DNA of 6,506 nucleotides, taken from the NCBI GenBank assembly GCA_030593645.1, contig JAUVGT010000281.1:1-6506 (forward strand), written 5' to 3'. The notes under the pieces are model-generated. The model had not been told where the DNA came from. It saw only the letters and a program-made list of their open reading frames with translations, and did not search any database. The DNA comes from Deltaproteobacteria bacterium (GTDB lineage: Bacteria > Desulfobacterota > Desulfobacteria > Desulfobacterales > JAUVGT01). The translations under genes and the position numbers were made by a program. Numbering within the stretch: position 1 is the stretch's first letter; each line of letters opens with the position of its first letter. This document shows positions 1 to 6,368 of this stretch, piece by piece.

Positions 1-308
1 GAAACAAGAATGACAATACTTAAACTGAGGGGTCTTGAAACGATCCAGGCTGCCCGTTCATTGATTTGCCCGTTTTCATGGTTCCATAATTTCAGTTTAC
101 CGATACCTTTAAATGTTTTGAGATTTTGGTTTACAGATTCCAAATTCAAAAGGAGGATCCGGGCATCTTCACGGGCCACTGCCTGCTCTTTTGGATTCAT
201 GTTTAAGTATAGACTTCCAGGAAGCTTTTTGGGCAGTAAACCGCATGAGGTAAAAAGAACAACTAAAACAAAACCCGCAGTAATCGATTTTAAACCGTGC
301 GTGATCAA
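1..308 (-). CDS. Outer-membrane lipoprotein, probably LolB-like (partial, 3' end beyond window)
   Basis: This frame stays open from its start to the left edge, giving about 102 residues of an incomplete protein. From the TTG at 308 it begins with a classic lipoprotein signal: Lys7, a hydrophobic stretch at residues 9-19 (ITAGFVLVVLF) and a lipobox-like FTSC with Cys22. After a short linker, the segment around residues 60-100 (LKTFKGIGKLKL, then RAAWIVSRPLSL) resembles the start of LolB-like or DUF4292-like beta-sheet lipoproteins, which bind lipid or lipoprotein cargo at the outer membrane. That family call is from memory and moderate. TTG308 is preferred because AAGAGG (319-314) lies 5 nt upstream and the signal peptide then has normal length. 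An in-frame ATG at 398, one base after the stop of the TPR gene, would add 30 hydrophilic residues encoded by a 12-bp repeat array in front of the signal peptide. The pairing with an upstream TPR lipoprotein suggests one operon. Confidence 0.72.
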   Translation of the reverse strand, partial: MITHGLKSITAGFVLVVLFTSCGLLPKKLPGSLYLNMNPKEQAVAREDARILLLNLESVNQNLKTFKGIGKLKLWNHENGQINERAAWIVSRPLSLSIVILV

Positions 309-309
309 T

Positions 310-393
310 TTTACCTCTTGGTTTATCCCTTGGTTTACCCCTTGATTTATCCCTTGGTTTGCCCCTTGGCTTATCCCCTGGTACACCCTTTGG
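310..393 (-). repeat. Seven-copy 12-bp tandem repeat carrying Shine-Dalgarno-like motifs
   Basis: Seven units of 12 bp sit head to tail (plus-strand boundaries 310-321, 322-333, 334-345, 346-357, 358-369, 370-381, 382-393). Read on the minus strand, the consensus is CCAAGGGRTAAA. The five units from 322 to 381 are close copies and the outermost two are more diverged. The array fills nearly the whole gap between the TPR-lipoprotein stop (400) and the TTG start of the next gene (308). Each unit carries a purine-rich AAGG/AGGGG-type core, and the last unit supplies the AAGAGG that serves as the likely ribosome binding site. The unit length is a multiple of three and the array is open in the frame of the downstream gene, where it would read as QG(I/V/A)N tetrapeptides. 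Confidence 0.9.
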
Positions 394-399
394 TTCATT

Positions 400-2106
400 T
401 TATTTTGAAATTTCCCTGATCTTTTTTTTAATCCCTTCCTTATCCTGATGATTTTTCTGCAATGATCGCCTGTAATATTTTAATGCGTTTTTTTTATTCT
501 TCAGTTTTATATATGTGTCCCCCAGATGTTCCAGGATTACAGGATCTTCAGGAACCAGTTTAACAGCCCTTTCCAATATCTTTACCGCTTTTTCAAAATC
601 TCCCTTTTTATAATAGACCCAGCCAAGACTATCCGTAATATAACCATCATTCGGTTTTAGTGTGAGAGCCTTTTTAATAAGCGCTTCGGCCTCATCCAGG
701 TTCCTGTCCAGTTCAGCGTATGTATACCCAATAAAATTCATCGCGTGAGTGTGTTTGGGATCGAGTTTTAAAACAATTTTCATTTCTTCGATGGATTTTT
801 CCTTTTCACCCCATTTTTCATAAATGACTCCAAGACGAAAATGAAATTTAGCTTTTCCGGGCTCAAGTTTGATAGCCATCCGAATGGCTTGTATCGCATT
901 CTCATAATCCTTTTTTTCTGTGTATAATTTTCCGAGCAAGTATCTGTATTCAGGATTATTTGCATTTTTGTCTATTATGGAGCTGATGTATTCAATCCCT
1001 TTGGCCGCTTTACCTTTTTCCATATGCAGGTAACAAATGTGAACGACTGTGTCTTCAAAAAACCTTGAGCCGGGTTGCACCTTCTTAAAATATTTCAAGG
1101 CTCGATCTTTACTTTTTTCCATATTATAAAGCGCAAAACCGGTCAGATAATTCAGATCCGAGCTTTTCGGTGCGCCCGTCAGCATACCTTCAAGGATAAT
1201 TACGCCTGTTTTAAACTTATCTTTGTCAAGATACAGTTGAATCACTTTTAAAATCACTTCAAATTCTAATTCACTTCTCTGGCCAAGATCTTTGAATATT
1301 TTTGCCGCTTCCTTTGCACGCCCTTTTTGGTTGTAATAATAACCCAGCTCAAGATTGGCTCTGATATTTCCCGGGTACTGTTTGAGGATTTCTTTGTATA
1401 ATCCATCAATTTCTTTTCGTTTCCCCTCTTTATTATAAATAGTTAAAAGTTCAAAACGCGGTTCCAGTAGGGCAGGCTCCAGATTTATGGCTATCTTAAG
1501 TTCTTTTTCGGCCTTTTTACTGTCACCCATTTGGGTGTAAATTTTCCCCAGGTAAAAATGCCCGGAATATGATGATGGGAAATGATCGATATATTTTTTA
1601 AATACCCTGAGAGCTTCTTTGGAATTGTTTTCTTTAAGATAAAGTCCGCCAAGAAGTAAATAAATTCCCTTTTGATTCTCATCTAATGATATGACTCTTT
1701 CATATGTTTTTATGGCTTCTTCGTTTTGTTTCTGTTCATGCTTTATTTTACCCAAAAGGATAAGGGCTTTAATATTTTCCGGGTCCTGTTTCAATATTTT
1801 TTCAATGATCGCAAGCGCATTTTCCAGATCATTCTGCTGAGCATAAATAACCGCCAATTCATTTTTTATGTAAAGAGAGTCACGATCCAATTCGATTGCC
1901 CTGATAAGATATGAAATTGTCTGATCAAGGTTTCCTTTCTTTTTTTCAAGCTGCGCTTCCGTAAAATAATAATAGCTGCTTTCGGGTCTGTATTGTATAT
2001 TAAGTTTTTTTTCAGCCGGTTGTTTTATATCTTCATTCATTAAACAACCGGTAAAAAAGAAAATGACCATAAAAAGAATAGCCATTTTAGTATATCTTGT
2101 TCGCAT
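400..2106 (-). CDS. TPR-repeat lipoprotein, 568 aa
   Basis: The N-terminus (RTRYTK, hydrophobic AILFMVIFFF, then TGC) is a lipoprotein signal peptide with lipidated Cys21, so the mature protein is probably anchored in the envelope facing the periplasm. From about residue 45 to 555 almost the whole chain is tetratricopeptide repeats, about 14-15 by eye. Clear ones lie near 78-110, 113-145, 181-213, 385-417, 419-451, 488-520 and 522-554, with the usual small residues and a Pro at repeat ends (for example LDP, LEP, LKP, VPE). TPR arrays are protein-binding scaffolds; no catalytic domain is visible. A strong Shine-Dalgarno GAGGA (2120-2116) lies 9 nt before the ATG. Met8 is an alternative start but would remove the basic n-region. 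The gene follows rpoH after a 185-bp palindromic repeat and precedes a LolB-like lipoprotein gene, suggesting a role in outer-membrane lipoprotein or envelope assembly (inference from context only). Confidence 0.9.
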   Translation of the reverse strand: MRTRYTKMAILFMVIFFFTGCLMNEDIKQPAEKKLNIQYRPESSYYYFTEAQLEKKKGNLDQTISYLIRAIELDRDSLYIKNELAVIYAQQNDLENALAIIEKILKQDPENIKALILLGKIKHEQKQNEEAIKTYERVISLDENQKGIYLLLGGLYLKENNSKEALRVFKKYIDHFPSSYSGHFYLGKIYTQMGDSKKAEKELKIAINLEPALLEPRFELLTIYNKEGKRKEIDGLYKEILKQYPGNIRANLELGYYYNQKGRAKEAAKIFKDLGQRSELEFEVILKVIQLYLDKDKFKTGVIILEGMLTGAPKSSDLNYLTGFALYNMEKSKDRALKYFKKVQPGSRFFEDTVVHICYLHMEKGKAAKGIEYISSIIDKNANNPEYRYLLGKLYTEKKDYENAIQAIRMAIKLEPGKAKFHFRLGVIYEKWGEKEKSIEEMKIVLKLDPKHTHAMNFIGYTYAELDRNLDEAEALIKKALTLKPNDGYITDSLGWVYYKKGDFEKAVKILERAVKLVPEDPVILEHLGDTYIKLKNKKNALKYYRRSLQKNHQDKEGIKKKIREISK

Positions 2107-2141
2107 TTATTTTTATCCTCTTTTTATTTAAATACGACCCC

Positions 2142-2326
2142 TTAGGGCTCGCGCAAAAATAACTTCACGTTTTATGCATCCCGGATTCAGGCCATCTTTG
2201 CCCGATCCTCGACTCCAAAATCCTCGGAATAGCTTGCTATTCCTGCGTTTTTGCAGCCTCAGATCGAACAAATCTGGCCTACCTCCGAGTGCCAAAAATG
2301 TAAACTTATTTTTGCGCGAACCCTTA
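2142..2326. repeat. Long palindromic repeat, family A copy 1 (MITE/REP-like)
   Basis: The ends form an inverted repeat of about 33 bp. The left end reads TTAGGGCTCGCGCAAAAATA from 2142, and the right end, read on the minus strand from 2326, begins TAAGGGTTCGCGCAAAAATA. The interior is itself an imperfect palindrome: AGGCCA at 2189-2194 pairs with TGGCCT at 2275-2280, and the apex is the perfect stem GGAATAGC (2226-2233) / GCTATTCC (2236-2243). Both borders carry TA. The right border overlaps the rpoH stop codon (TAA, 2326-2324). A second copy lies at 6178-6340. The element has no coding capacity, so it is best described as a non-autonomous palindromic element. As RNA it would fold into a long hairpin downstream of rpoH, but there is no U-tract typical of an intrinsic terminator. 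A weak promoter-like TTGC...TATTTA (-10 at 2134-2129) at its left border could serve the TPR gene; this is very uncertain. Confidence 0.85.
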
Positions 2327-3274
2327 CCCTTCTAGATCGTTTCTATTGGAATATGAATCAAAGTCAGATATTTCCCGTTTAAAATATTCTCCCATTTTTT
2401 TAATGATGTTTTTTTCGATCTGACGTACACGCTCTCTGGAAATACCATAACGGTCGCCGATTTCCTGAAGTGTAACACCATCATCTGCTAAAATTCGTTT
2501 GTCTAATATCTCAATTTCCCTGGCTGTCATCTTGATTCTGAATTCATTTATCTTATCCTGAATAAGACTTTCCATTTCTTTTTTAGCAACCTGATCTTCA
2601 ATAGATTCGGTTTCTGTTTTTAAAAACTCAATCCTTTCATAATCGGAGTCATCCTTAATCGTTGCGTCAAAAGATAAGTCCCACCCAACAAGGCGCTGCT
2701 CCATATCCACAAAATCCTTTTCTGATACGCCCAGCCTTTCCGACAGGAGTTTTGGTCTGGGATCAAAACCTTCATCAATAAGCTTTTGTTTCTCTTTTTT
2801 TAATTTGAAAAAAAGTTTCCTCTGACCCTGGGTGGTTCCAATTTTCACTAGGCGCCAGTTGTCCATGATAAACTTGAGAATATAGGCTTTGATCCAAAAA
2901 GACGCGTAATAGGAAAATTTAACATTCTTGTACGGATCAAATTTTCTGACCGCCTGCATTAAGCCGATATTCCCCTCCTGGATCAAATCAAGAAGATTCT
3001 GCATCCAGACACGCTGAAATTCAAGCGCGATCTTTACAACAAGTCTTAAGTTGGATGTCACCATCGCATATGCCGCTTCCCTGTCACCATCCTCCTGGAC
3101 CCTGATACCGTATTCTTTCTCCTGCTCTCGGGTCAGGAGGTTATACCTGCTGATCTCAGACAAATACCTCTGCAGGGAATCATATTTTACAAGCGCTTTA
3201 TCAGAGCTCTTAGCGGTCGATCTACCACTCCGGGTCCCCGCTTTCTTACTTTTATTTACTTTTTTCTTATTCAT
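2324..3274 (-). CDS. rpoH: RNA polymerase sigma-32-type factor (heat-shock sigma, RpoH family)
   Basis: This alternative sigma factor of the sigma-70 family, 316 aa, would direct RNA polymerase to heat-shock-type promoters. Visible parts: a region 1.2-like segment at about 31-60 (YDSLQRYLSEISRYNLLTRE), region 2 at about 70-140 with DLIQEGNIGLMQAVRKFDP and FSYYASFWIKAYI, the RpoH-specific box GQRKLFFKL at 150-158, and region 4 at about 248-295 with the helix-turn-helix TLQEIGDRYGISRERVRQIE. The RpoH box separates it from RpoD and RpoS. The first ~28 residues form a Lys/Ser/Arg-rich tail not typical of the shorter enterobacterial protein. The ATG is preceded by CAGGAT, leaving only 1 nt between AGGA and the start codon, which is unusually tight. 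No other standard start codon lies between it and an in-frame stop 11 codons upstream. The stop codon falls in the terminal repeat of palindrome A1. The TPR lipoprotein gene follows on the same strand. Confidence 0.93.
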   Translation of the reverse strand: MNKKKVNKSKKAGTRSGRSTAKSSDKALVKYDSLQRYLSEISRYNLLTREQEKEYGIRVQEDGDREAAYAMVTSNLRLVVKIALEFQRVWMQNLLDLIQEGNIGLMQAVRKFDPYKNVKFSYYASFWIKAYILKFIMDNWRLVKIGTTQGQRKLFFKLKKEKQKLIDEGFDPRPKLLSERLGVSEKDFVDMEQRLVGWDLSFDATIKDDSDYERIEFLKTETESIEDQVAKKEMESLIQDKINEFRIKMTAREIEILDKRILADDGVTLQEIGDRYGISRERVRQIEKNIIKKMGEYFKREISDFDSYSNRNDLEG

Positions 3275-3335
3275 ATCCTGTATGAAAATTCCATTATTAT
3301 TTATTTATAAATACCGGCAAAAATTTATGAATTGT

Positions 3336-3365
3336 TGTATACTTAAGTTTTGATGGTCTCGTAAA
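3336..3365 (-). promoter_or_regulatory. Candidate sigma-70-type promoter for rpoH
   Basis: On the minus strand TTTACG (3365-3360) and TATACA (3341-3336) are separated by 18 bp, a tolerable match to TTGACA and TATAAT. Transcription would start near 3329 and leave a very AT-rich leader of about 55 nt. The -35 hexamer lies inside a solitary end of palindrome family B (3352-3371). This is assigned by eye only; the region is AT-rich and chance matches are common. Confidence 0.3.
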
Positions 3366-3371
3366 AAGTCC
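3352..3371. repeat. Solitary end of palindrome family B
   Basis: The 20 bases GATGGTCTCGTAAAAAGTCC match the left end of the palindrome at 6369-6388 at 18 of 20 positions. No inverted partner is visible on either side within the rpoH-tRNA gap, so this appears to be a half-element or a decayed copy. It lies upstream of rpoH and may contribute a -35 hexamer. Confidence 0.65.
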
Positions 3372-3416
3372 GTATCTCATAAAATAGTGTATTTTTGTTG
3401 ATATTTATTTTTATTA

Positions 3417-3445
3417 TAGACATCCATTTATTCATATGGTATGCG
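3417..3445 (+). promoter_or_regulatory. Candidate promoter of the tRNA-Arg gene
   Basis: TAGACA (3417-3422) is 5 of 6 to the -35 consensus. A weaker TATGCG (3440-3445) follows after 17 bp, then GC-rich TCGAC, which resembles the discriminator of stringently controlled stable-RNA promoters. The predicted start near 3452 would leave a short 5' leader before the tRNA at 3465. The -10 match is poor, so confidence is low. Confidence 0.33.
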
Positions 3446-3464
3446 TCGACTTTGATTTTTCAGT

Positions 3465-3541
<77 letters not shown>

Positions 3542-3683
3542 AAACCCTTTTTGATTCATGGCTCTGCCATATGGATAATATCTGTCAGGCGGGCATCAAA
3601 TACCATATAATTACTGCCGTGCCTTATTAACAAACCATTCAAATAAAAGCAAATTATTTCTGTTTATCAGAACGACAGCTGCT

Positions 3684-3827
3684 CTATGCCTGTTTACGAA
3701 ACAGTGTATCCAGAGTACACATTATTATAAATGGAATGCTGATCATAAATTCAAATATAAAACCTGTAAGAATGGTCAACAGGAGTATGGGTAGTTTTAT
3801 AATGTAATAATCAGTTATTTTAATCAT
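3684..3827 (-). CDS. Possible small membrane protein, 47 aa
   Basis: The frame starts at ATG 3827 and ends at TAG 3686-3684. The product has a short polar N-terminus (MIKITDYY), a long hydrophobic stretch at about residues 9-36 (KLPILLLTILTGFIFEFMI, then SIPFIIM) and a polar, basic C-terminal tail (LDTLFRKQA), so it could span the membrane once or form a hairpin around Phe25-Glu26. I do not recognise a family. The only Shine-Dalgarno-like sequence, GAAGGA, lies about 14 nt upstream, which is too far to be convincing. It lies alone between tRNA-Arg and the c-di-GMP gene, opposite in strand to both. Support is the sensible membrane-protein layout within otherwise non-coding AT-rich DNA; against it are the short length and the tendency of AT-rich DNA to encode hydrophobic residues by chance. 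Confidence 0.4.
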   Translation of the reverse strand: MIKITDYYIIKLPILLLTILTGFIFEFMISIPFIIMCTLDTLFRKQA

Positions 3828-4144
3828 TGATCAATTTTTTTTCCTTCATTATCAAATGTGTACACTATTGAGATTAACAGATTTTCTATTCTATAAATAT
3901 CATATAAGTGATTAAAAAACAATTATTGTGGATATGATCCAGCAATTAAGGTTTTAAAACGACACCGATGCATGACCTCTTATACGATTTCATAATAATC
4001 GTCCTGGAAGAGCATATATAGTGCTGATTTTTCATGTTTTTTACTAATACCCCTGATTATTGAATAATGAAGTGTTCGTTTGCATTTCAAAAATGGTTAT
4101 GGTAATAAAAGGATCATTGCTCAATACAATTTCCGGAATCTGAA
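3828..4144. other. AT-rich intergenic region upstream of the GGDEF-EAL gene
   Basis: No reading frame longer than about 15 codons with a credible start was found on either strand. A small stem-loop (ACGATT 3984-3989 / AATCGT 3997-4002) is present without a T-tract. The best promoter-like pair for the downstream gene is TTGCAT (4080-4085) and TAATAA (4103-4108) with a 17-bp spacer, which is only a fair match. No riboswitch-like conserved core was recognised, although the leader length and an upstream c-di-GMP gene make a c-di-GMP riboswitch worth a covariance-model search. Confidence 0.5.
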
Positions 4145-6166
4145 ATGATAAAAAAAAAGAAGCCTGTTTCTCTTGATGACTTCGGACTCGTCATAATAGG
4201 TTCAGCGGCGTCCTTACTTTATTATTTATTAGAGAGAGCCACCAGCTCAAGTCAAAATCTGGCAACACTCATCTCCGTGGGTGCCATCCTGTTTATCAGC
4301 ATATTAACACAGATATTACTCAACAATATAAACCGATCCAGGGCTGAGCTGCACGAAGCAAATGAAACCCTTGAAACTAAAGTTAAAGACCGCACGGAAG
4401 AACTTCGTAAATCTGAAAATAAATATCGTGCAATATTTGAAAATACAGGTACAGCCACTATCATTATCGAAAATGATAAAACCATCTCACTGGCTAATTC
4501 AGAATTTGTAAACATTTCAGGATATAAAAAAACTGAAATTGAAAACCTGAAATCCTGGACAGCATTTATTGATGAAAAAAGTCATAAGGATCTACTGAAA
4601 AAGAAATGCTTTCCCATCCCGGATACCGAACCCGGTGCCATCATTAAACATTATAACTGTGAATTCATAGATAGAAACAATGAAAGGAAGCATACTCTTA
4701 TTTCTTTTGCTCCGATTGCCGATGAAGGCGGCAGTGTCGTTTCAATCGCAGATATTTCCGAATTAAAAAAGGCTGAAAAAAAGATCTACCACCAGGCGTT
4801 CCACGATACACTTACAAATCTTCCCAACAAGGCGCTATTTATGGAACACTTGAATATGTCCATCAAACGAAAAAAAATACGTGATGATTATTATTATTCC
4901 ATTCTATATCTGGATATTGATCGATTTAAACTGATTAATAACAGCTTTGGGCACAATACCGGCGACTGTCTTCTGCTGGCATTTGCCGAAAGGCTTCAGG
5001 AATCGTTAAGGGATATTGACATTCTGGCCCGCTTTGGAGGTGATGAATTTGTCATCATGCTCGAAAATATTGAAGAGCAGGATTATGCGGTCAATATTGC
5101 GGACAGGCTTCAGAAATCATTAAAAAAACCATTTATAATAAATGATAAGGAAATATTTGCGCCGGCCAGTATCGGTATTGTTGTTCACACAAAAACATAT
5201 AACGACCCTGAAAAAATCATTCGGGATGCGGATGCCGCGATGAATTTTGCAAAGGAAAAAGGAAGGGGTCAATACAAAATATTCAATCGGAAACTTCATA
5301 AAAGAGCGATAAAACTGCTTGAAATTGAAACCGATCTGAGAAAGGCCATACACAGGGATGAGTTTGAACTTTATTATCAGCCGATTGTATCTCTGATCAA
5401 TAGTTCATTAATCGGTTTTGAAGCACTGATCCGATGGAATCACCCCAAACATGGTTTAACAAAACCGGATCATTTTATCCCGATCGCCGAAGAAACGGGA
5501 TTGATCGTACCCATTGGTAAATGGGTACTCAGGGAAGCCTGTAATCATTTTGTAAAATGGGGAATACAGGCAGAAGGAAGCCCGCCTCTTTTTATAAGTG
5601 TGAATATTTCCAGTAAACAGATCATCAGGCCCGATATTATTGATGAGATACAGAATATCCTGGAGGAAAGCGGACTGCCTCCCGAGAGTCTGAAACTGGA
5701 AATTACTGAAACCGCTCTCATGGAAGAGACTGACGAAATCATAGAATTAATAAATCGTTTGAAGTCTCTGGGCATTCAGATTGCCATTGATGATTTCGGT
5801 ACAGGATATTCTTCAATGAGCTACCTTCAGCATCTTCCTGTGGACACGCTGAAGGTTGACCGGAGTTTTGTTTCAAACATCGACCAACCTTCAAATGAAA
5901 ATATGAACATTGTTGAAACGATTATTGATCTTGCCCGCAAGCTGAAAATAAATGTGGTAGCCGAAGGCGTCGAGACACCGGAACAACAGCAAATGCTCTC
6001 CGACATGAATTGTCACTCCGGTCAGGGTTATTTCTTTTCCAGACCGCTGAACAGAGAAAAAATGGAAAAACTTGTAATCAATCTAAATCACCTGCAAAAA
6101 TCAGGTCAAAAATCTTCTTATCGTCTTAATGATCTGCTGTCTGATCAGGATAAAAATACTGAGTAG
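4145..6166 (+). CDS. Membrane PAS-GGDEF-EAL protein (diguanylate cyclase / c-di-GMP phosphodiesterase), 673 aa
   Basis: This is a two-domain enzyme of cyclic-di-GMP turnover. Two membrane segments (about 12-30 and 38-60) with a very short outside loop are followed by a helical linker (62-92, probable coiled coil) and a PAS sensor domain (about 92-208). The GGDEF domain (about 214-380) has an intact GGDEF at 298-302 and the inhibitory RxxD site (R289-D292) exactly five residues before it. The EAL domain (about 395-640) has EAL at 426-428 plus the expected metal and catalytic residues N487, E519, D549, D550, K570, E607 and Q627, and the loop-6 motif DFGTGYSS. Both activities are therefore possible; which dominates cannot be read from sequence. 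The last ~30 residues are a polar tail. The start is set by an in-frame stop 13 codons upstream with no start codon between; the Shine-Dalgarno is only GGA at 4135-4137. The PAS domain suggests control by a small ligand or redox/oxygen cue, unknown here. Confidence 0.95.
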   Translation: MIKKKKPVSLDDFGLVIIGSAASLLYYLLERATSSSQNLATLISVGAILFISILTQILLNNINRSRAELHEANETLETKVKDRTEELRKSENKYRAIFENTGTATIIIENDKTISLANSEFVNISGYKKTEIENLKSWTAFIDEKSHKDLLKKKCFPIPDTEPGAIIKHYNCEFIDRNNERKHTLISFAPIADEGGSVVSIADISELKKAEKKIYHQAFHDTLTNLPNKALFMEHLNMSIKRKKIRDDYYYSILYLDIDRFKLINNSFGHNTGDCLLLAFAERLQESLRDIDILARFGGDEFVIMLENIEEQDYAVNIADRLQKSLKKPFIINDKEIFAPASIGIVVHTKTYNDPEKIIRDADAAMNFAKEKGRGQYKIFNRKLHKRAIKLLEIETDLRKAIHRDEFELYYQPIVSLINSSLIGFEALIRWNHPKHGLTKPDHFIPIAEETGLIVPIGKWVLREACNHFVKWGIQAEGSPPLFISVNISSKQIIRPDIIDEIQNILEESGLPPESLKLEITETALMEETDEIIELINRLKSLGIQIAIDDFGTGYSSMSYLQHLPVDTLKVDRSFVSNIDQPSNENMNIVETIIDLARKLKINVVAEGVETPEQQQMLSDMNCHSGQGYFFSRPLNREKMEKLVINLNHLQKSGQKSSYRLNDLLSDQDKNTE

Positions 6167-6177
6167 AGAACCGGATC

Positions 6178-6340
6178 TAAGGGTTCGCGTAAAAATAAAT
6201 TCACAATTTTAAGGATCGAGGCGCCCAGTCGGCAAGGCGCAAAAGCGCAGAAATATCAAGCATATTTCGAGCTTTTATAACGCAGCCGACTGGGATGATT
6301 CGCCCCTTAAAATGTGAAGTTATTTTTGCGCGAGCCCTAA
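6178..6340. repeat. Long palindromic repeat, family A copy 2 (MITE/REP-like)
   Basis: The borders are inverted repeats. The left end begins TAAGGGTTCGCGTAAAAATA at 6178; the right end, read on the minus strand from 6340, begins TTAGGGCTCGCGCAAAAATA. The right end is identical over 27 bases to the left end of the copy at 2142. Inside, CCCAGTCGGC (6224-6233) pairs perfectly with GCCGACTGGG (6285-6294), and the apex is GAAATAT (6250-6256) / ATATTTC (6262-6268) around the loop CAAGC. It starts 12 bp after the stop of the GGDEF-EAL gene, in the same orientation relative to that gene as copy 1 is to rpoH. It could act as a transcript-end hairpin, though no T-tract follows. Confidence 0.87.
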
Positions 6341-6368
6341 AGGTCTTGGTTTTGAATACAAGAAGATT

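Noticed and set aside
10..345. Plus-strand frame of 111 codons at the left edge
   Set aside because: It is antisense to a minus-strand frame that encodes a clear lipoprotein signal peptide and LolB-like start, and it runs into the 12-bp repeats; its own product shows no recognisable features.
310..393. CRISPR array
   Set aside because: The units are 12 bp and directly adjacent, with no unique spacers.
3051..3353. Plus-strand frame of 100 codons
   Set aside because: It is mostly antisense to the 5' part of rpoH, whose sigma-factor motifs are unambiguous.
3558..3570. Hairpin ATGGC-TCT-GCCAT as a terminator of the tRNA transcript
   Set aside because: The stem is only 5 bp and no T-tract follows; a run of five T at 3548-3552 precedes it instead.
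3690..3704. Hairpin CTGTTT-ACG-AAACAG as a regulatory element
   Set aside because: It is short, lies within the 3' end of the small ORF and is not followed by a T-tract; it may be chance.
5120..5775. Minus-strand frames inside the GGDEF-EAL gene
   Set aside because: They are shadows of a strongly conserved coding sequence with all motifs on the plus strand.
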